From the NCBI RefSeq assembly GCF_032193805.1, contig NZ_JAVBIK010000001.1:2625001-2689000 (forward strand): 64,000 nucleotides of DNA, in the 5' to 3' direction. The position numbers and the translations under genes were made by a program. Origin of the DNA: Rhodoferax potami. GTDB taxonomy: Bacteria > Pseudomonadota > Gammaproteobacteria > Burkholderiales > Burkholderiaceae_C. This document shows, in pieces, positions 42,282-52,703 of this stretch (within the stretch, counting starts at the first letter, position 1; every line of letters begins with the position of its first letter). The notes under the pieces are model-generated. The model had not been told where the DNA came from. It worked only from the letters and a program-made list of their open reading frames with translations, and searched no databases.

Positions 42282-43426
42282 GCAGCAGAGCTCTCGACAG
42301 CGGTGCCCAGGTACTGCAGGGCTTGCGCCAGCACCGGGTCAGGTGCAATCCGCTTGAGACACTGGTTGTCACCATCGCAGAAGGTGAGGCGGTGGTTGTA
42401 GGCTGTCAAACACGGCGAGCAGGCAATGCCGCTCTCCAGAATGATGGTTTTTTTGCCCAAGGGGCCGTACAGCTTGCCGGTCTCAGGGCCGAAAAACACC
42501 ATGGTCTGGATGGGAGTGACCGTTGCAAAGTGGCTGGGGCCACCGTCGTTGGTGATCAGCAGGCGGCTGGCATGCATCAGCATCAGCAGCTCGCGGATGC
42601 TTTTGGTGTAGCCGGTCAGGTCAATACAGGCCTCGCTGCCGACCTGGGTTTTGAGGTCACGCGCCAGCACAGCATCGTCTTTCAAACCGATCAGGCCCAC
42701 GGCGTATCCGGCATTGCACAAGCCCTGAACCACCCGGGCGTAATGGCTGGCAGGCCAAGCCCGCTCGGGCAGGATGCCGCCGCCCGCATAGACCAGCACC
42801 AAGGCGCGGTTTGCGGTCACGGGGTGATCCGCTTCCACCTTCTGGCGGTAGCTGCGCAGTTCATCGGCGCTGAACGGAACCGAGAGCTCGGGCTCGGAGG
42901 GAATCTCACGGATGGCACCTGCGCGGTTGCGGGGCATGGCCTCCGGCGACTGGAGTGCATCCACCAACGACAAAAACTGTTTGCTAATGTGCTGGTAGGG
43001 GTTGTAGGGAATGCTGTGGTTGATGAAGCTTCCGCGATACAGGCCCTCTTGGGTGTGCGGCGTGAAGCCCACCCGCACGGGGGCGCCGGTGCTGAACGAC
43101 AGCAGGGCGCTTACCCGGGAAAATAGCTCGCAATCGATCACCGCGTCCAGCCCGATGCGGCGCATCTGCAGACTAACTCTGAGGATGTCGCTGATCAGCG
43201 ATGCGCCCGAGCTGTCGTCCAAGGTGTGCATGTGGGCCACATCCGTCAATGACAGCAGCTTGGAGACTTCCTGGTTTTTTTTGAGTTGCAGGATGTGGAT
43301 CGCAGCCCCAGGGTATTGGCGGCGCAATGCCGCAAACATCGGGCCTGCGAGCACGATGCTGCCCATCTCGGAGAGCAAGATCACCAGGATGTTTTTCGGT
43401 GCGGCCTGGCATGCGCGCCGGTGCAC
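42278..43426 (-). CDS. Glycosyltransferase family 9 (heptosyltransferase-like), N-terminus frameshifted
   Basis: A GT9 enzyme like WaaC/WaaF that adds a sugar to lipopolysaccharide core. The Rossmann start is NILVILLSEMGSIVLAGPMF, and the donor-site part reads LVYAGGGILPERAWP and TNDGGPSHFATV. It ends with a Cys-rich C-terminal region (IACSPC, FCDGDNQC). GTG 43426 is an unlikely start: upstream, one base off, a frame from ATG 43520 reads MNIQTQRFIDRWAGQLLC and continues into a hydrophobic stretch that matches the usual N-terminus of this family. A one-base indel near the AAAAA at about 43401-43405 would join the two. The cluster context supports a role in surface glycan synthesis. Confidence 0.82.
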   Translation of the reverse strand: MHRRACQAAPKNILVILLSEMGSIVLAGPMFAALRRQYPGAAIHILQLKKNQEVSKLLSLTDVAHMHTLDDSSGASLISDILRVSLQMRRIGLDAVIDCELFSRVSALLSFSTGAPVRVGFTPHTQEGLYRGSFINHSIPYNPYQHISKQFLSLVDALQSPEAMPRNRAGAIREIPSEPELSVPFSADELRSYRQKVEADHPVTANRALVLVYAGGGILPERAWPASHYARVVQGLCNAGYAVGLIGLKDDAVLARDLKTQVGSEACIDLTGYTKSIRELLMLMHASRLLITNDGGPSHFATVTPIQTMVFFGPETGKLYGPLGKKTIILESGIACSPCLTAYNHRLTFCDGDNQCLKRIAPDPVLAQALQYLGTAVESSAA

Positions 43427-43538
43427 CGAACATGCCGGTCAACTTGACCCATCCTGACACCGCGCCGCACAGGAGCTGGCCTGCCCAGCGGTCAATGAAG
43501 CGTTGTGTCTGGATATTCATGGGTGCGGGGGATCGGGT

Positions 43539-44723
43539 TTACTTCAGGCCAGCGGCTGCGCGCAAAGCGGCGGCTTTGTCGGTGCGTTCCCAGGTGAATT
43601 CGGGCTCTTCGCGGCCGAAGTGGCCGTACGCCGCCGTCTTCTCGTAGATAGGGCGGAGCAGGTCCAGCATCTGGATGATGCCCTTGGGACGCAGGTCAAA
43701 ATGTTCGTTCACCAGGGCGGCGATCTGCTCATCCGGGATCACGCCGGTACCTTCGGTGTACACGGTCACGTTCATCGGCTTGGCCACACCAATCGCATAG
43801 GCTACCTGGATCTGGCACTGCTTGGCCAGGCCGGCTTTCACAATGTTTTTCGCAACATAGCGGGCTGCATACGCCGCAGAGCGGTCCACTTTCGATGGGT
43901 CTTTGCCAGAGAACGCGCCACCACCGTGGGGGCAGGCGCCACCGTACGTGTCCACAATGATTTTGCGACCGGTCAGGCCGCAATCGCCTTGGGGGCCGCC
44001 GATCACAAAGCGGCCGGTGGGGTTGATCAGGTAGCGGGTGTTTTGCAGCCACTCTTTGGGCAGCACCGGCTTGATGATTTCTTCAATGATGGCTTCGGTG
44101 AACGAGGCCTTCATCTTGTGCTGGGTCTCCGACTGGTCAGGGCTGTGCTGGGTAGACAGCACCACGGTGTCGATGCTGTGGGGCTTGCCGTCTACATAGC
44201 GCATGGTCACCTGGCTCTTGGCGTCGGGGCGCAGGAAGGGCAGGCGGCCATCTTTGCGCAGCTGGGCTTGGCGCTCCACCAGGCGGTGCGCGTAGTAGAT
44301 GGGTGCGGGCATCAGCTCGGGCGTTTCATCGCAGGCGTAACCGAACATCAAGCCTTGGTCACCGGCACCGATGTTGAGGTGATCGTCAGAGGCGTGGTCC
44401 ACGCCCTGTGCGATGTCGTTGGACTGCTTGTCGTAGGCCACCAATACAGCGCAACCCTTGTAGTCGATGCCGTACTCGGTGTTGTCGTAGCCAATGCGCT
44501 TGATGGTGTCGCGCGCGACCTGGATGTAGTCCACATGTGCGTTGGTCGTGATTTCACCGGCCAAAACTACCAGACCGGTGTTGGTCAGCGTCTCAGCAGC
44601 TACGCGGGAGCGGGGGTCTTGTTTGAAAATTGCATCCAGGATCGCATCGGAAATCTGGTCTGCGACCTTGTCGGGGTGGCCTTCTGATACGGACTCAGAG
44701 GTAAAGAGGAAGTCGTTCGCCAT
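43539..44723 (-). CDS. metK: S-adenosylmethionine synthetase
   Basis: Makes S-adenosylmethionine from methionine and ATP. The 394 residues have the family motifs: [20 protein letters not shown] at the N-terminus, the ATP motif [12 protein letters not shown], the phosphate loop [19 protein letters not shown], and a normal C-terminus. ATG 44723 ([10 protein letters not shown]) has TTTTGGAG upstream; an eight-codon longer frame is rejected. It is monocistronic and transcribed away from two acyltransferase genes. No SAM riboswitch was recognised in the 178-base leader. Confidence 0.98.
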   Translation of the reverse strand: MANDFLFTSESVSEGHPDKVADQISDAILDAIFKQDPRSRVAAETLTNTGLVVLAGEITTNAHVDYIQVARDTIKRIGYDNTEYGIDYKGCAVLVAYDKQSNDIAQGVDHASDDHLNIGAGDQGLMFGYACDETPELMPAPIYYAHRLVERQAQLRKDGRLPFLRPDAKSQVTMRYVDGKPHSIDTVVLSTQHSPDQSETQHKMKASFTEAIIEEIIKPVLPKEWLQNTRYLINPTGRFVIGGPQGDCGLTGRKIIVDTYGGACPHGGGAFSGKDPSKVDRSAAYAARYVAKNIVKAGLAKQCQIQVAYAIGVAKPMNVTVYTEGTGVIPDEQIAALVNEHFDLRPKGIIQMLDLLRPIYEKTAAYGHFGREEPEFTWERTDKAAALRAAAGLK

Positions 44724-44901
44724 AAAGTTTCTCCAAAAAAACATCAAGACGCGTTGCTTGAGCTTTGGGGCTTTCAGCGAACGCTTTAGCAGATCCGCCG
44801 GAATCGGCGAGGCACAATGGCTCCTTTTTGATCAGTTGCCCCTGTGAAGTCACCCTGCAAGTAGTTCTATAACTCGGTGACGTCGCGGATTTTAGCCCAC
44901 C

Positions 44902-45753
44902 ATGGCCTTTGTATTTCGATTCCTTTCCCGACAGCCGCTGGGTCTGTTACACCGCATCGGCTGGCTGTGTGGCTGGTTGGTGTATGGCTTGTCGCCGACC
45001 TATCGCCGTCGTTTGCAGGAGAACGCGCGTCTCGCCGGTGTGAAGCCGTCGTGTGTGCGCGCCTCGATCGAAGCGGCCGGGCAGATGGTGTTGGAGTTAC
45101 CCCGTCTCTGGATTGGCCCTGAGGTGCCCGTGCAGTGGGATGGCGCGGAACTGATTGATACGGCCTTGGAGTCTCATCAAGGCGTGATTTTTTTGACGCC
45201 GCATTTGGGGAGTTTCGAAGTCACCGCCCGGGCCTATGCCCAGCGCTTCGGTGTTGCCCATGCTCCCATGACGGTGCTGTACCGGCCTGCGCGTCAGGTC
45301 TGGTTGCGAAGCATCATCGAAGCAAGCCGCCGGCGCCCGGGCTTGGCCACGGCCCCTGCCAATCTTGCGGGGGTAAAGCAGTTGATCAAAGCTTTGCGCT
45401 CGGGCCAAGCCGTGGGCTTACTGCCCGATCAGGTACCGCCCGAGGGGCAGGGCGCCTTGGTTTCGTTTTTTGGTAAACCGGCTTACACCATGACCTTGGC
45501 GGCACGCCTGGCCCAGCAGACCGGTGCCCGAGTGGTGCTGGCTTGGGGCGAACGATTGGAAGGTGGTAAGGGCTTTCGGGTGTGTGTCAGGCCGTTTGAC
45601 GAAGCGCTTTCTGCAGATGTAGTGCAGGCCACTTTACAAATCAACCGCGCCATGGAGCGTGTCATCCACGAGCTGCCCGGTCAGTATTTGTGGGGCTATG
45701 CACGCTATAAACAACCGCGTCAGCCCGAAGGGGCCCCGGAACAAAAAGGTTGA
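44902..45753 (+). CDS. Lipid A acyltransferase (LpxL/HtrB-type)
   Basis: A 283-residue membrane-associated acyltransferase that adds a secondary acyl chain to lipid A. It shows the family pattern FLTPHLGSFEVTARAYAQRF (H-x4-E instead of the commoner H-x4-D), and LLPDQVPPEGQGALVSFFGK. A second homologue follows after five bases; the pair is common in Burkholderiales next to metK. Substrate chain length cannot be read from sequence. Confidence 0.88.
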   Translation: MAFVFRFLSRQPLGLLHRIGWLCGWLVYGLSPTYRRRLQENARLAGVKPSCVRASIEAAGQMVLELPRLWIGPEVPVQWDGAELIDTALESHQGVIFLTPHLGSFEVTARAYAQRFGVAHAPMTVLYRPARQVWLRSIIEASRRRPGLATAPANLAGVKQLIKALRSGQAVGLLPDQVPPEGQGALVSFFGKPAYTMTLAARLAQQTGARVVLAWGERLEGGKGFRVCVRPFDEALSADVVQATLQINRAMERVIHELPGQYLWGYARYKQPRQPEGAPEQKG

Positions 45754-45757
45754 CAGG

Positions 45758-46618
45758 ATGAGTCGTTGGATTTTGCGCGTGATGGAATGGCTGGGGCGGC
45801 TTCCGCTGCCTTGGCTGCGGGCGCTTGGCGTCGGGCTGGGAGTCGCCTTATTTTTGCTGGTAGGGTCCCGCCGCCGAGTGGTGCTGACCAACCTGCGGAT
45901 CTGCTTCCCGAGACACACGCCTTGGCGGCGTGGGCGATTGGCCGTGGCAACTTTTGTGGCTTTCGCTCAGGCGTGGCTCGATCGCGGCTGGCTTTGGCAC
46001 GCCTCTGACAAGATGTTGCGGACGCGATTGCAATTGACGGGTGCGCTCCATGAGCTGGCCGGTAATGCTCCGACGATTTTGTTCGCACCCCATTTCGTCG
46101 GGCTCGATGCGGGTTGGACCGCATTGACGCAGCAAGTTGATCGGTCTTTCACGACGATTTACACCGATCAGGCAAATAAAGTGGCCGACGATTGGATTCT
46201 GGCCGGGCGCAAACGCCTCGGTGGCCGATTGTTCGGGCGGATAGAGGGCGTCAAACCCATCATTGCCGGGTTGAAAGCGGGGGAGCCGTTGTACCTGTTG
46301 CCGGATATGAACTTTGGTCCGGAAGAGTCTGTTTACGTTCCGTTTTACGGGCGTCCTGCGGCTACGGTGCCTTCACTCTCACGGTTCGCGCGCCTGTCTC
46401 GCGCGAAGGTGGTCCCTATTGTTTGCAAGTTGGTGCCTTCCGGCTATGAAATCGAGGTATTGCCCGCTTGGACAGACTACCCCAGCACCGATTTACAGGC
46501 CGATACTGCCCGGATGAACCAGATGCTGGAGACTTACATCAATCGCATGCCGGCTCAATACTATTGGGTGCACAAGCGTTTCAAGGACCAGCCCGAGGGC
46601 TGGTATCCGCCTTATTGA
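45758..46618 (+). CDS. Lipid A acyltransferase, second copy (LpxL/HtrB-type)
   Basis: A 286-residue acyltransferase with the canonical H-x4-D catalytic pair in FAPHFVGLDAGW and LLPDMNFGPEESVYVPFYG downstream. ATG 45758 has GGTTGACAGG upstream and follows the first copy's stop by only five bases, so the two are cotranscribed. Presumably the two enzymes place different secondary acyl chains. Its end overlaps the stop of the opposite-strand engB by seven bases. Confidence 0.9.
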   Translation: MSRWILRVMEWLGRLPLPWLRALGVGLGVALFLLVGSRRRVVLTNLRICFPRHTPWRRGRLAVATFVAFAQAWLDRGWLWHASDKMLRTRLQLTGALHELAGNAPTILFAPHFVGLDAGWTALTQQVDRSFTTIYTDQANKVADDWILAGRKRLGGRLFGRIEGVKPIIAGLKAGEPLYLLPDMNFGPEESVYVPFYGRPAATVPSLSRFARLSRAKVVPIVCKLVPSGYEIEVLPAWTDYPSTDLQADTARMNQMLETYINRMPAQYYWVHKRFKDQPEGWYPPY

Positions 46619-47346
46619 GCAGCGGGGGCTTCGGCTGCGGTCGCGACGGGAGCTGGCAGATCGGGGTGTGCCCAGTCCCATAACAGGGTGGCAACGTCTT
46701 CAATCCCGGTGCGTTTGGTCGCCGAAAAGAGACGAACTTCGCCACCGCCCGCCTGAAGTTTGGTGATGGAGAGCACTTTGGCGCCCTCGCTGCGGGTGAG
46801 CTTGTCCGCTTTGGTCAGAATTACCAGGAATTTCAGGCCTTCCGCGACCCGGGGGCGGATGACGTCCAGCAAGATCTCGTCGAGCTCTGTCATGCCGTGA
46901 CGCGGATCACACATCAGCACGATGGCTTTCAGGTTTTTGCGGGTAACCAAATAATTGGCCATGACTTGCTGCCAGCGGATTTTGTCCTGTTTGGGCACCG
47001 CGGCGTAGCCATATCCGGGCAAGTCGGTGAGAACTGCGTCAGTAACGCCTTGTTTACCCAGTGAAAACAGGTTGATGTGCTGGGTGCGGCCGGGCTTCTT
47101 GGAGGCGAAGGCCAGCTGTTTTTGCTGCGTCAGTGTGTTGATGCAGGTTGATTTGCCAGCGTTGGAGCGGCCAACGAAGGCGATTTCGGGTACATCCAAT
47201 TCAGGAAGAAAGTGCAATTGCGGCGCGGTAGTCAGGAATCGCGCAGTGTGCAACCACCCCAAAGCAACCGCGGCGGCGCTTTTTTCCGGTGGGGTTGTTG
47301 GCTTTGGGGTTGGCGTTGTCGCCTTTGGGTTTTGTGTGTTGGTCAT
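46612..47346 (-). CDS. engB: Ribosome-biogenesis GTPase EngB/YsxC
   Basis: An essential TrmE-Era-EngA-EngB-type GTPase needed for large-subunit assembly. Visible motifs are G1 GRSNAGKST, G3 DLPGYGYA, G4 TKADKL and SATKRTGIED. The start at 47346 (MTNTQNPKATTPTPKP) is followed by a Pro/Thr-rich leader before the GTPase core; a 22-codon longer open frame is not supported. It is transcribed divergently from the cytochrome c gene. It converges on lpxL2. Confidence 0.95.
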   Translation of the reverse strand: MTNTQNPKATTPTPKPTTPPEKSAAAVALGWLHTARFLTTAPQLHFLPELDVPEIAFVGRSNAGKSTCINTLTQQKQLAFASKKPGRTQHINLFSLGKQGVTDAVLTDLPGYGYAAVPKQDKIRWQQVMANYLVTRKNLKAIVLMCDPRHGMTELDEILLDVIRPRVAEGLKFLVILTKADKLTRSEGAKVLSITKLQAGGGEVRLFSATKRTGIEDVATLLWDWAHPDLPAPVATAAEAPAAQ

Positions 47347-47416
47347 TGAAATTGAAGGTAAACCCAGACACGCATTGTAGAATGGCCCAGTTCCGGCTAC
47401 CAGACACAACATTCCT

Positions 47417-48055
47417 ATGAAGTTGATCGCTCAATTGATTATTGCGGCCTCCGTGGCCGTACTCGCCGTTTCTTCCCATGCGGAAGAGCCGAAAAAAGAG
47501 TCAGCCAAAGCTGCAAAGCCGGATCTGGCCAAGGGCGAGGCTGCCTTCGGTGCAGTTTGTGCTGCCTGCCACGGTGCAGACGGTAACTCTGCGATCGCGG
47601 GTAACCCCAAGCTTGCCCAGCAGCATCCTGAATACTTGGTGAAGCAGCTTCAAGAATTCAAGTCGGACAAGAGAAATAACGCCGTCATGAAAGGCTTCGC
47701 TGCAGGCCTGAGCGATGACGACATGAAAAACATCTCCTTCTGGTTGGCCACCAAGGCTGCAAAGCCCGGCTTTGCGAAGGACAAGGATCTGGTGAGCTTG
47801 GGTGAGCGGATTTATCGCGGTGGTATCGCGGATCGCCAAGTCCCAGCCTGTGCCGGATGCCACAGCCCAAATGGCGCAGGTATTCCTTCTCAATACCCAC
47901 GCTTGAGTGGCCAGCACGCCGACTATTCGGTGGCGCAGCTGGTTGCCTTCCGTGATGGTGTTCGCAAAAACAGCCTGCAAATGACACAAGTGGCAGCCAA
48001 GCTGAATGACCGCGAAATCAAGGCGGTATCGGACTACATCGCTGGACTGCGCTGA
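47417..48055 (+). CDS. Cytochrome c4-type dihaem protein
   Basis: A 212-residue periplasmic dihaem cytochrome. The signal peptide is MKLIAQLIIAASVAVLAVSS (cleaved near SHA), and the two haem sites are CAACHG and CAGCHS with distal Met residues later in each half (GFAAGLSDDDM, MTQVAAKL). Cytochrome c4 passes electrons to terminal oxidases. A terminator follows and the maturation genes resB/ccsA come next, which is the usual neighbourhood. Confidence 0.95.
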   Translation: MKLIAQLIIAASVAVLAVSSHAEEPKKESAKAAKPDLAKGEAAFGAVCAACHGADGNSAIAGNPKLAQQHPEYLVKQLQEFKSDKRNNAVMKGFAAGLSDDDMKNISFWLATKAAKPGFAKDKDLVSLGERIYRGGIADRQVPACAGCHSPNGAGIPSQYPRLSGQHADYSVAQLVAFRDGVRKNSLQMTQVAAKLNDREIKAVSDYIAGLR

Positions 48056-48110
48056 TTCGTCAGCTTTCGGAGGTTCAGGGGAACCAAAGAGAGCATTGAC
48101 ACCCCAACAG

Positions 48111-48145
48111 GCGGGACCATCCTCTAGATGGCCCGCTTTTTTTTC
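48111..48145 (+). terminator. Terminator between the cytochrome c and resB genes
   Basis: GCGGGACCATC (48111-48121) pairs with GATGGCCCGC (48127-48136), one bulged A, followed by eight T. Confidence 0.9.
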
Positions 48146-48156
48146 GATTGTTTTTC

Positions 48157-50286
48157 ATGACCGTTTCCACCCAAGGTATTGAGGTAAAGGCAGGCTCCCG
48201 TGCATGGCGCACAAGCGTCGAGCTTTTGTCGTCCATGCGCTTTGCCATTTCTTTGCTGACGGTGATTTGTATTGCCTCAGTGATCGGTACGGTGCTGAAG
48301 CAGCACGAGCCGTTAGGGAATTACATCAATCAATTCGGTCCATTTTGGGCTGAAGTGTTCCAGCGTGCCAGTCTGTTCAATGTGTACAGCGCCTGGTGGT
48401 TTCTGCTGATCTTGGCATTCCTGGTGGTCAGTACTTCTTTGTGTGTGGCTAGAAACACGCCGAAAATTTTGGTGGATCTGCGCTCTTACAAGGAAAACAT
48501 CCGCGAGCAAAGTTTGCGCGCCTTTGGGCACAAGGCGCAGGCTGAACTCGCAGAGTCGCCCGAGGCCGCAGCGCGACGACTGGGCGGGTTGCTGGCGGGC
48601 GGCGGCTGGAAGGTCAAGCTGCAGTCCCGCGAAACTACGCGGGGCACTGGTTGGATGCTGGCTGCTAAAACAGGTGCCAGCAATAAGCTGGGCTACATCG
48701 CTGCGCACAGCGCCATCGTGCTAGTGTGCTTGGGCGGGCTGCTGGATGGTGATTTGGTGGTGCGTGCCCAAATGCTGTTTGCTGATAAAACCCCCTTCAA
48801 GGGCGGCGGAATGATTGCCGATGTGCCCGCTCAGCACCGGCTTAGTGAACGCAATCCGACGTTCCGCGGCAACGTGATGGTGTCCGAAGGCACCCAATCC
48901 AGCACCGCGATTTTGAATCAGTCGGATGGCATTCTTTTGCAGGAACTGCCGTTTGCCATTGAGCTCAAGAAATTTATTGTGGAGTACTACTCCACGGGCA
49001 TGCCCAAGCTATTTGCCAGTGATATCGTGATTCACGACAAAGCCACGGGAGAGCAGACTCCGGCCCGGGTGGAAGTGAATCATCCTGCCAGTTTCAAAGG
49101 GATTGAAATTTATCAATCTAGTTTTGATGATGGTGGCTCGACACTCAAGTTCAAAGGGGAGTCACTGCGCACCGCTGCGAAACCATTCGACGTGGACGGC
49201 GTAGTTGGCGGTAGCAGCGTTATTCAGGGTGACTCGTCTTCTGGTGCAGAGGCGCTGACCGTTGAGTTCACCGGTTTACGTGTCATCAATGTGGAGAATT
49301 TGACAGCCGATGCGGTTGGCAAGACTGATGTACGCGGGGTGGATTTGCGCACCTCCATCAATGCCCAACTCGGAGCTGCCAATAAATTGAAGGATGGCAA
49401 GACACTGCGCAACATCGGACCGAGCTACAGCTACAAACTCCGTGATAAGGCTGGGCAAGCCCGAGAGTTCAACAACTACATGTTGCCGGTAGATCTGGGT
49501 GATGGTCAGTCGGTGTTTTTGTTGGGCATGCGGGAAAGTCCTGCGGAGTCTTTCCGTTATTTGAGAGTGCCTGCTGACGCAGAGGGCAGTCTGGATGGGT
49601 TTTTGCGGGTGAGTCGTGCACTCGCGGACCCCGCGATGCGCCAGGAGGCCGTGCGACGTTACGCAAGCAAAGCGGTTGATAAGCAGCGAGATGATTTGAT
49701 GGGGCAGTTGGCCGGGTCTGCGACTCGCGCGTTGACACTGTTTGCTGGTGCGGGGGGATCTGTGGCGGGTCTGCAAGCGATTTCTGACTTCATTGAGTCC
49801 AACGTGCCTGAAGCTGAGCGCAATAAAGCAGGTGAAGTGCTAGTCCGTATTTTGAATGGCGTTCTTTACGAACTGGTGCAGATGACCCGTGAGGCGGCGA
49901 AACTGAAGCCATTGCCAGCTGATGCAGAGACTCAACAATTTATGACGCAGTCGGTCTTGGCGCTGAGTGATTTGCCGCTTTATCCCGCCCCGTTTTTGTT
50001 GAATTTGACAGACTTCACGCAAGTGCAGGCCAGCGTTTTCCAGGTGGCTCGTGCTCCCGGAAAAACGGTGGTGTACCTCGGTTGTGCCTTGCTGATTCTG
50101 GGGATTTTCGCCATGTTGTATGTTCGAGAGCGTCGCTTGTGGATTTGGTTGGAGCCGTTAGATGGCAGATCAGATATCTCTGCGGCAACGATGGCTCTCT
50201 CTACCAACCGGAAAACGATGGACGGCGACAAAGAGTTCGAACATTTGAAGCGTCGACTGCTAGCTCTTGAGGAACAAGAAAAATGA
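48157..50286 (+). CDS. resB: Cytochrome c maturation protein ResB (Ccs1)
   Basis: Part of the System II haem lyase that delivers haem to apocytochrome c with CcsA. The 709-residue protein starts MTVSTQGIEVKAGSRAWRTS, has LLSSMRFAISLLTVICIASV as first helix, and long periplasmic domains. It overlaps ccsA by four bases (ATGA), so the two products are made together. The start at 48157 is 11 bases after the terminator T-run, so the promoter must overlap the terminator region or be further upstream. Confidence 0.93.
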   Translation: MTVSTQGIEVKAGSRAWRTSVELLSSMRFAISLLTVICIASVIGTVLKQHEPLGNYINQFGPFWAEVFQRASLFNVYSAWWFLLILAFLVVSTSLCVARNTPKILVDLRSYKENIREQSLRAFGHKAQAELAESPEAAARRLGGLLAGGGWKVKLQSRETTRGTGWMLAAKTGASNKLGYIAAHSAIVLVCLGGLLDGDLVVRAQMLFADKTPFKGGGMIADVPAQHRLSERNPTFRGNVMVSEGTQSSTAILNQSDGILLQELPFAIELKKFIVEYYSTGMPKLFASDIVIHDKATGEQTPARVEVNHPASFKGIEIYQSSFDDGGSTLKFKGESLRTAAKPFDVDGVVGGSSVIQGDSSSGAEALTVEFTGLRVINVENLTADAVGKTDVRGVDLRTSINAQLGAANKLKDGKTLRNIGPSYSYKLRDKAGQAREFNNYMLPVDLGDGQSVFLLGMRESPAESFRYLRVPADAEGSLDGFLRVSRALADPAMRQEAVRRYASKAVDKQRDDLMGQLAGSATRALTLFAGAGGSVAGLQAISDFIESNVPEAERNKAGEVLVRILNGVLYELVQMTREAAKLKPLPADAETQQFMTQSVLALSDLPLYPAPFLLNLTDFTQVQASVFQVARAPGKTVVYLGCALLILGIFAMLYVRERRLWIWLEPLDGRSDISAATMALSTNRKTMDGDKEFEHLKRRLLALEEQEK

Positions 50287-51632
50287 GTGCTCTACCTGCC
50301 GAATCCGCGGTGATATCTGCCAAAAACATCACCCTGGAACTGAATGACAGCTATTTCCGCCGGACTTGGTGGGAATGGGTTTTTGCCGCTCTCGTGATAG
50401 CGGGTGGCGTTTTTGCCTTTACGCGTTATCACTCCGCGATGGATGTCTATGAAAAGGGCATCCTTTTGGGCGCAGTGCCTGCCGCGATCTGGTTGGGCTG
50501 GTTGTGGGCACCTTTGCAGCGTCTGATGCTGCTGGTGGCGGTGTTGTCGCTAACGGGCATTGCGGCGTACCAGGGCGATCTTGGCCGTGCTGAAACAGTG
50601 TTCGGGCTCAAGTATTTCTTATCCAGCCAGTCCGCGATTTTGTGGATGAGCATGCTGTTCTTTATGGCGACTGCTTTCTATTGGGTGGCTGTTTTCGCCA
50701 AGGGCCGCGCCGACGGTTTGGAGCTGGTCGCCTCGCGTTTGGTGTGGGTGGCCGTCACCATGGCGCTAACCGGAACGATGGTGCGCTGGTTTGAAAGCTA
50801 CCTGCTGGGCGCAGATGTTGGGCACATCCCGGTCAGTAATCTGTATGAAGTGTTCATCATGTTTTGTTGGATGACGGCGCTTTTCTACCTGTATTTTGAA
50901 GCGCAGTACAAGACCAGATCGTTGGGCGCTTTTGTCATGCTGATCGTGAGCGCCGCAGTGGGTTTCTTGCTCTGGTACACCGTGGCGCGGCAAGCGCAGG
51001 AAATTCAACCTTTGGTGCCGGCGCTCAAAAGCTGGTGGATGAAGCTCCATGTACCCGCCAACTTCATCGGCTATGGCACTTTTGCTTTGGCTGCGATGGT
51101 GGCCTTTGCCTATTTGATTAAGCAGCAGGCCACCGAGACCAAGTGGTACCGTTTAGCGCCTCTCTGGTTGCTGGGTATTGTGTTGTGCTTCGAGCCGATT
51201 GTGTTTCGCAAGTCTTCGGCATCTGGCCTTAACGATTATTGGGCCGTCTATTTCGGCGTTTCGGCTTTGATCGTGGCTGGGATCCTTTTGGGGCGCCGTG
51301 CCATTGCTGAGAAACTACCCTCTTTCGAAGTCTTGGATGATGTGATGTACAAGTCCATCGCGGTGGGGTTCGCATTTTTCACGATCGCGACAGTGTTGGG
51401 CGCGCTATGGGCTGCCGAAGCGTGGGGTGGTTATTGGAGCTGGGATCCTAAGGAGACCTGGGCTTTGATCGTCTGGCTCAACTATGCAGCTTGGCTGCAC
51501 ATGCGTCTGATGAAAGGCCTGCGTGGCACGGTCGCCGCATGGTGGGCTTTGGCAGGCTTGGCGATCACCACTTTTGCCTTTATCGGCGTAAATATGTTTT
51601 TGAGCGGACTCCATAGCTACGGAACCCTGTAA
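50283..51632 (+). CDS. ccsA: Cytochrome c biogenesis protein CcsA (CcsB/ResC-type)
   Basis: The haem-handling partner of ResB. It is a 449-residue membrane protein with about eight helices and the tryptophan-rich WWD motif [15 protein letters not shown], which holds haem at the periplasmic face. Conserved His residues lie in [12 protein letters not shown] and [11 protein letters not shown]. It is coupled to resB by overlap, and it is followed by the msrPQ pair after 46 bases. Confidence 0.95.
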   Translation: MSALPAESAVISAKNITLELNDSYFRRTWWEWVFAALVIAGGVFAFTRYHSAMDVYEKGILLGAVPAAIWLGWLWAPLQRLMLLVAVLSLTGIAAYQGDLGRAETVFGLKYFLSSQSAILWMSMLFFMATAFYWVAVFAKGRADGLELVASRLVWVAVTMALTGTMVRWFESYLLGADVGHIPVSNLYEVFIMFCWMTALFYLYFEAQYKTRSLGAFVMLIVSAAVGFLLWYTVARQAQEIQPLVPALKSWWMKLHVPANFIGYGTFALAAMVAFAYLIKQQATETKWYRLAPLWLLGIVLCFEPIVFRKSSASGLNDYWAVYFGVSALIVAGILLGRRAIAEKLPSFEVLDDVMYKSIAVGFAFFTIATVLGALWAAEAWGGYWSWDPKETWALIVWLNYAAWLHMRLMKGLRGTVAAWWALAGLAITTFAFIGVNMFLSGLHSYGTL

Positions 51633-51678
51633 GGAAACCCAAGCTCGACCGACCAAATCGGAAACAAGGAACACACTT

Positions 51679-52686
51679 ATGCACTATCACTCCAAGTCTA
51701 GCGGTTTCCAGCATCCGGCGTCGAGCGAGATAACGCCGCAGGTGGTGTATCAAAACCGACGCAAGCTATTGCAAACCGTCGCGACGGGAGTGGCTGGTGC
51801 TGGCTTGGCAACCTGGGCTTCCAGGAATGCCATGGCGCAAGGTTCCGGCTGGGGCAGTCGCCCCGGCAAGTTGGCCGCCTTGACCACAAAGACCACGTCT
51901 GTCGATGGTGCCGTTACTGCGGAAAAAGTAACGCCCTACAAAGACGCCAGCACGTACAACAATTTTTACGAGTTCGGGACCGACAAAGCGGACCCGGCAG
52001 TGAATGCCCACACGCTCAAGACCTCGCCGTGGACAGTGGAAGTGGAAGGGCTCATCAAAAAGCCGGGCAAGTACGCGCTGGAAGACTTGCTGAAATTGAG
52101 TCCACTGGAAGAGCGCGTGTACAGGCTCCGCTGTGTGGAGGGGTGGTCGATGGTGATTCCGTGGGTGGGCTATTCCTTGTCGGAGCTCATCAAGCGAGTC
52201 GAGCCTCAGGGGAGTGCCAAGTATGTCGAATTCATCACCTTGGCAGACCCGAAGACGATGCCGTATGTTGGATCACGCGTCTTGGATTGGCCCTACGTGG
52301 AGGGCCTCCGGTTGGACGAGGCTCAGCATCCCTTGACCTTGTTAACTTTTGGCATGTATGGCGAGGTTTTGCCTAACCAAAGCGGTGCGCCTGTGAGACT
52401 GGTTGTTCCATGGAAATATGGATTCAAGAGTGGCAAGAGCGTTGTGAAAATCCGCTTTACTGAAAAGCCACCGGCCACAGCATGGAACAAAGCCGCAGCG
52501 AACGAGTACGGGTTTTATTCGAATGTGAATCCGAATGTGGACCATCCTCGCTGGAGTCAGGCTACGGAGCGCCGTATTGGTGAAGATGGCTTGTTTGCCA
52601 AGAAGCGCAAGACACTGATGTTCAACGGTTATGAGGCACAAGTGGGCCAGCTCTACGCAGGTATGGATTTGAAGAAGTTTTTCTAA
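51679..52686 (+). CDS. msrP: Periplasmic methionine-sulfoxide reductase, molybdopterin subunit
   Basis: Repairs oxidised methionine in envelope proteins. It is 335 residues long with a twin-arginine-type signal ([20 protein letters not shown]; the first pair is RR at about residues 28-29), so it is exported folded. The molybdenum-ligating Cys is in [15 protein letters not shown]. The usual end [10 protein letters not shown] is present. It forms an operon with msrQ, 17 bases downstream. Confidence 0.96.
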   Translation: MHYHSKSSGFQHPASSEITPQVVYQNRRKLLQTVATGVAGAGLATWASRNAMAQGSGWGSRPGKLAALTTKTTSVDGAVTAEKVTPYKDASTYNNFYEFGTDKADPAVNAHTLKTSPWTVEVEGLIKKPGKYALEDLLKLSPLEERVYRLRCVEGWSMVIPWVGYSLSELIKRVEPQGSAKYVEFITLADPKTMPYVGSRVLDWPYVEGLRLDEAQHPLTLLTFGMYGEVLPNQSGAPVRLVVPWKYGFKSGKSVVKIRFTEKPPATAWNKAAANEYGFYSNVNPNVDHPRWSQATERRIGEDGLFAKKRKTLMFNGYEAQVGQLYAGMDLKKFF

Positions 52687-52703
52687 CTGCCCAGCCGATT
52701 CTT

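Noticed and set aside
44724..44901. SAM riboswitch upstream of metK
   Set aside because: No conserved stem arrangement of SAM-I, SAM-II or SAH elements was recognised by eye in the leader.
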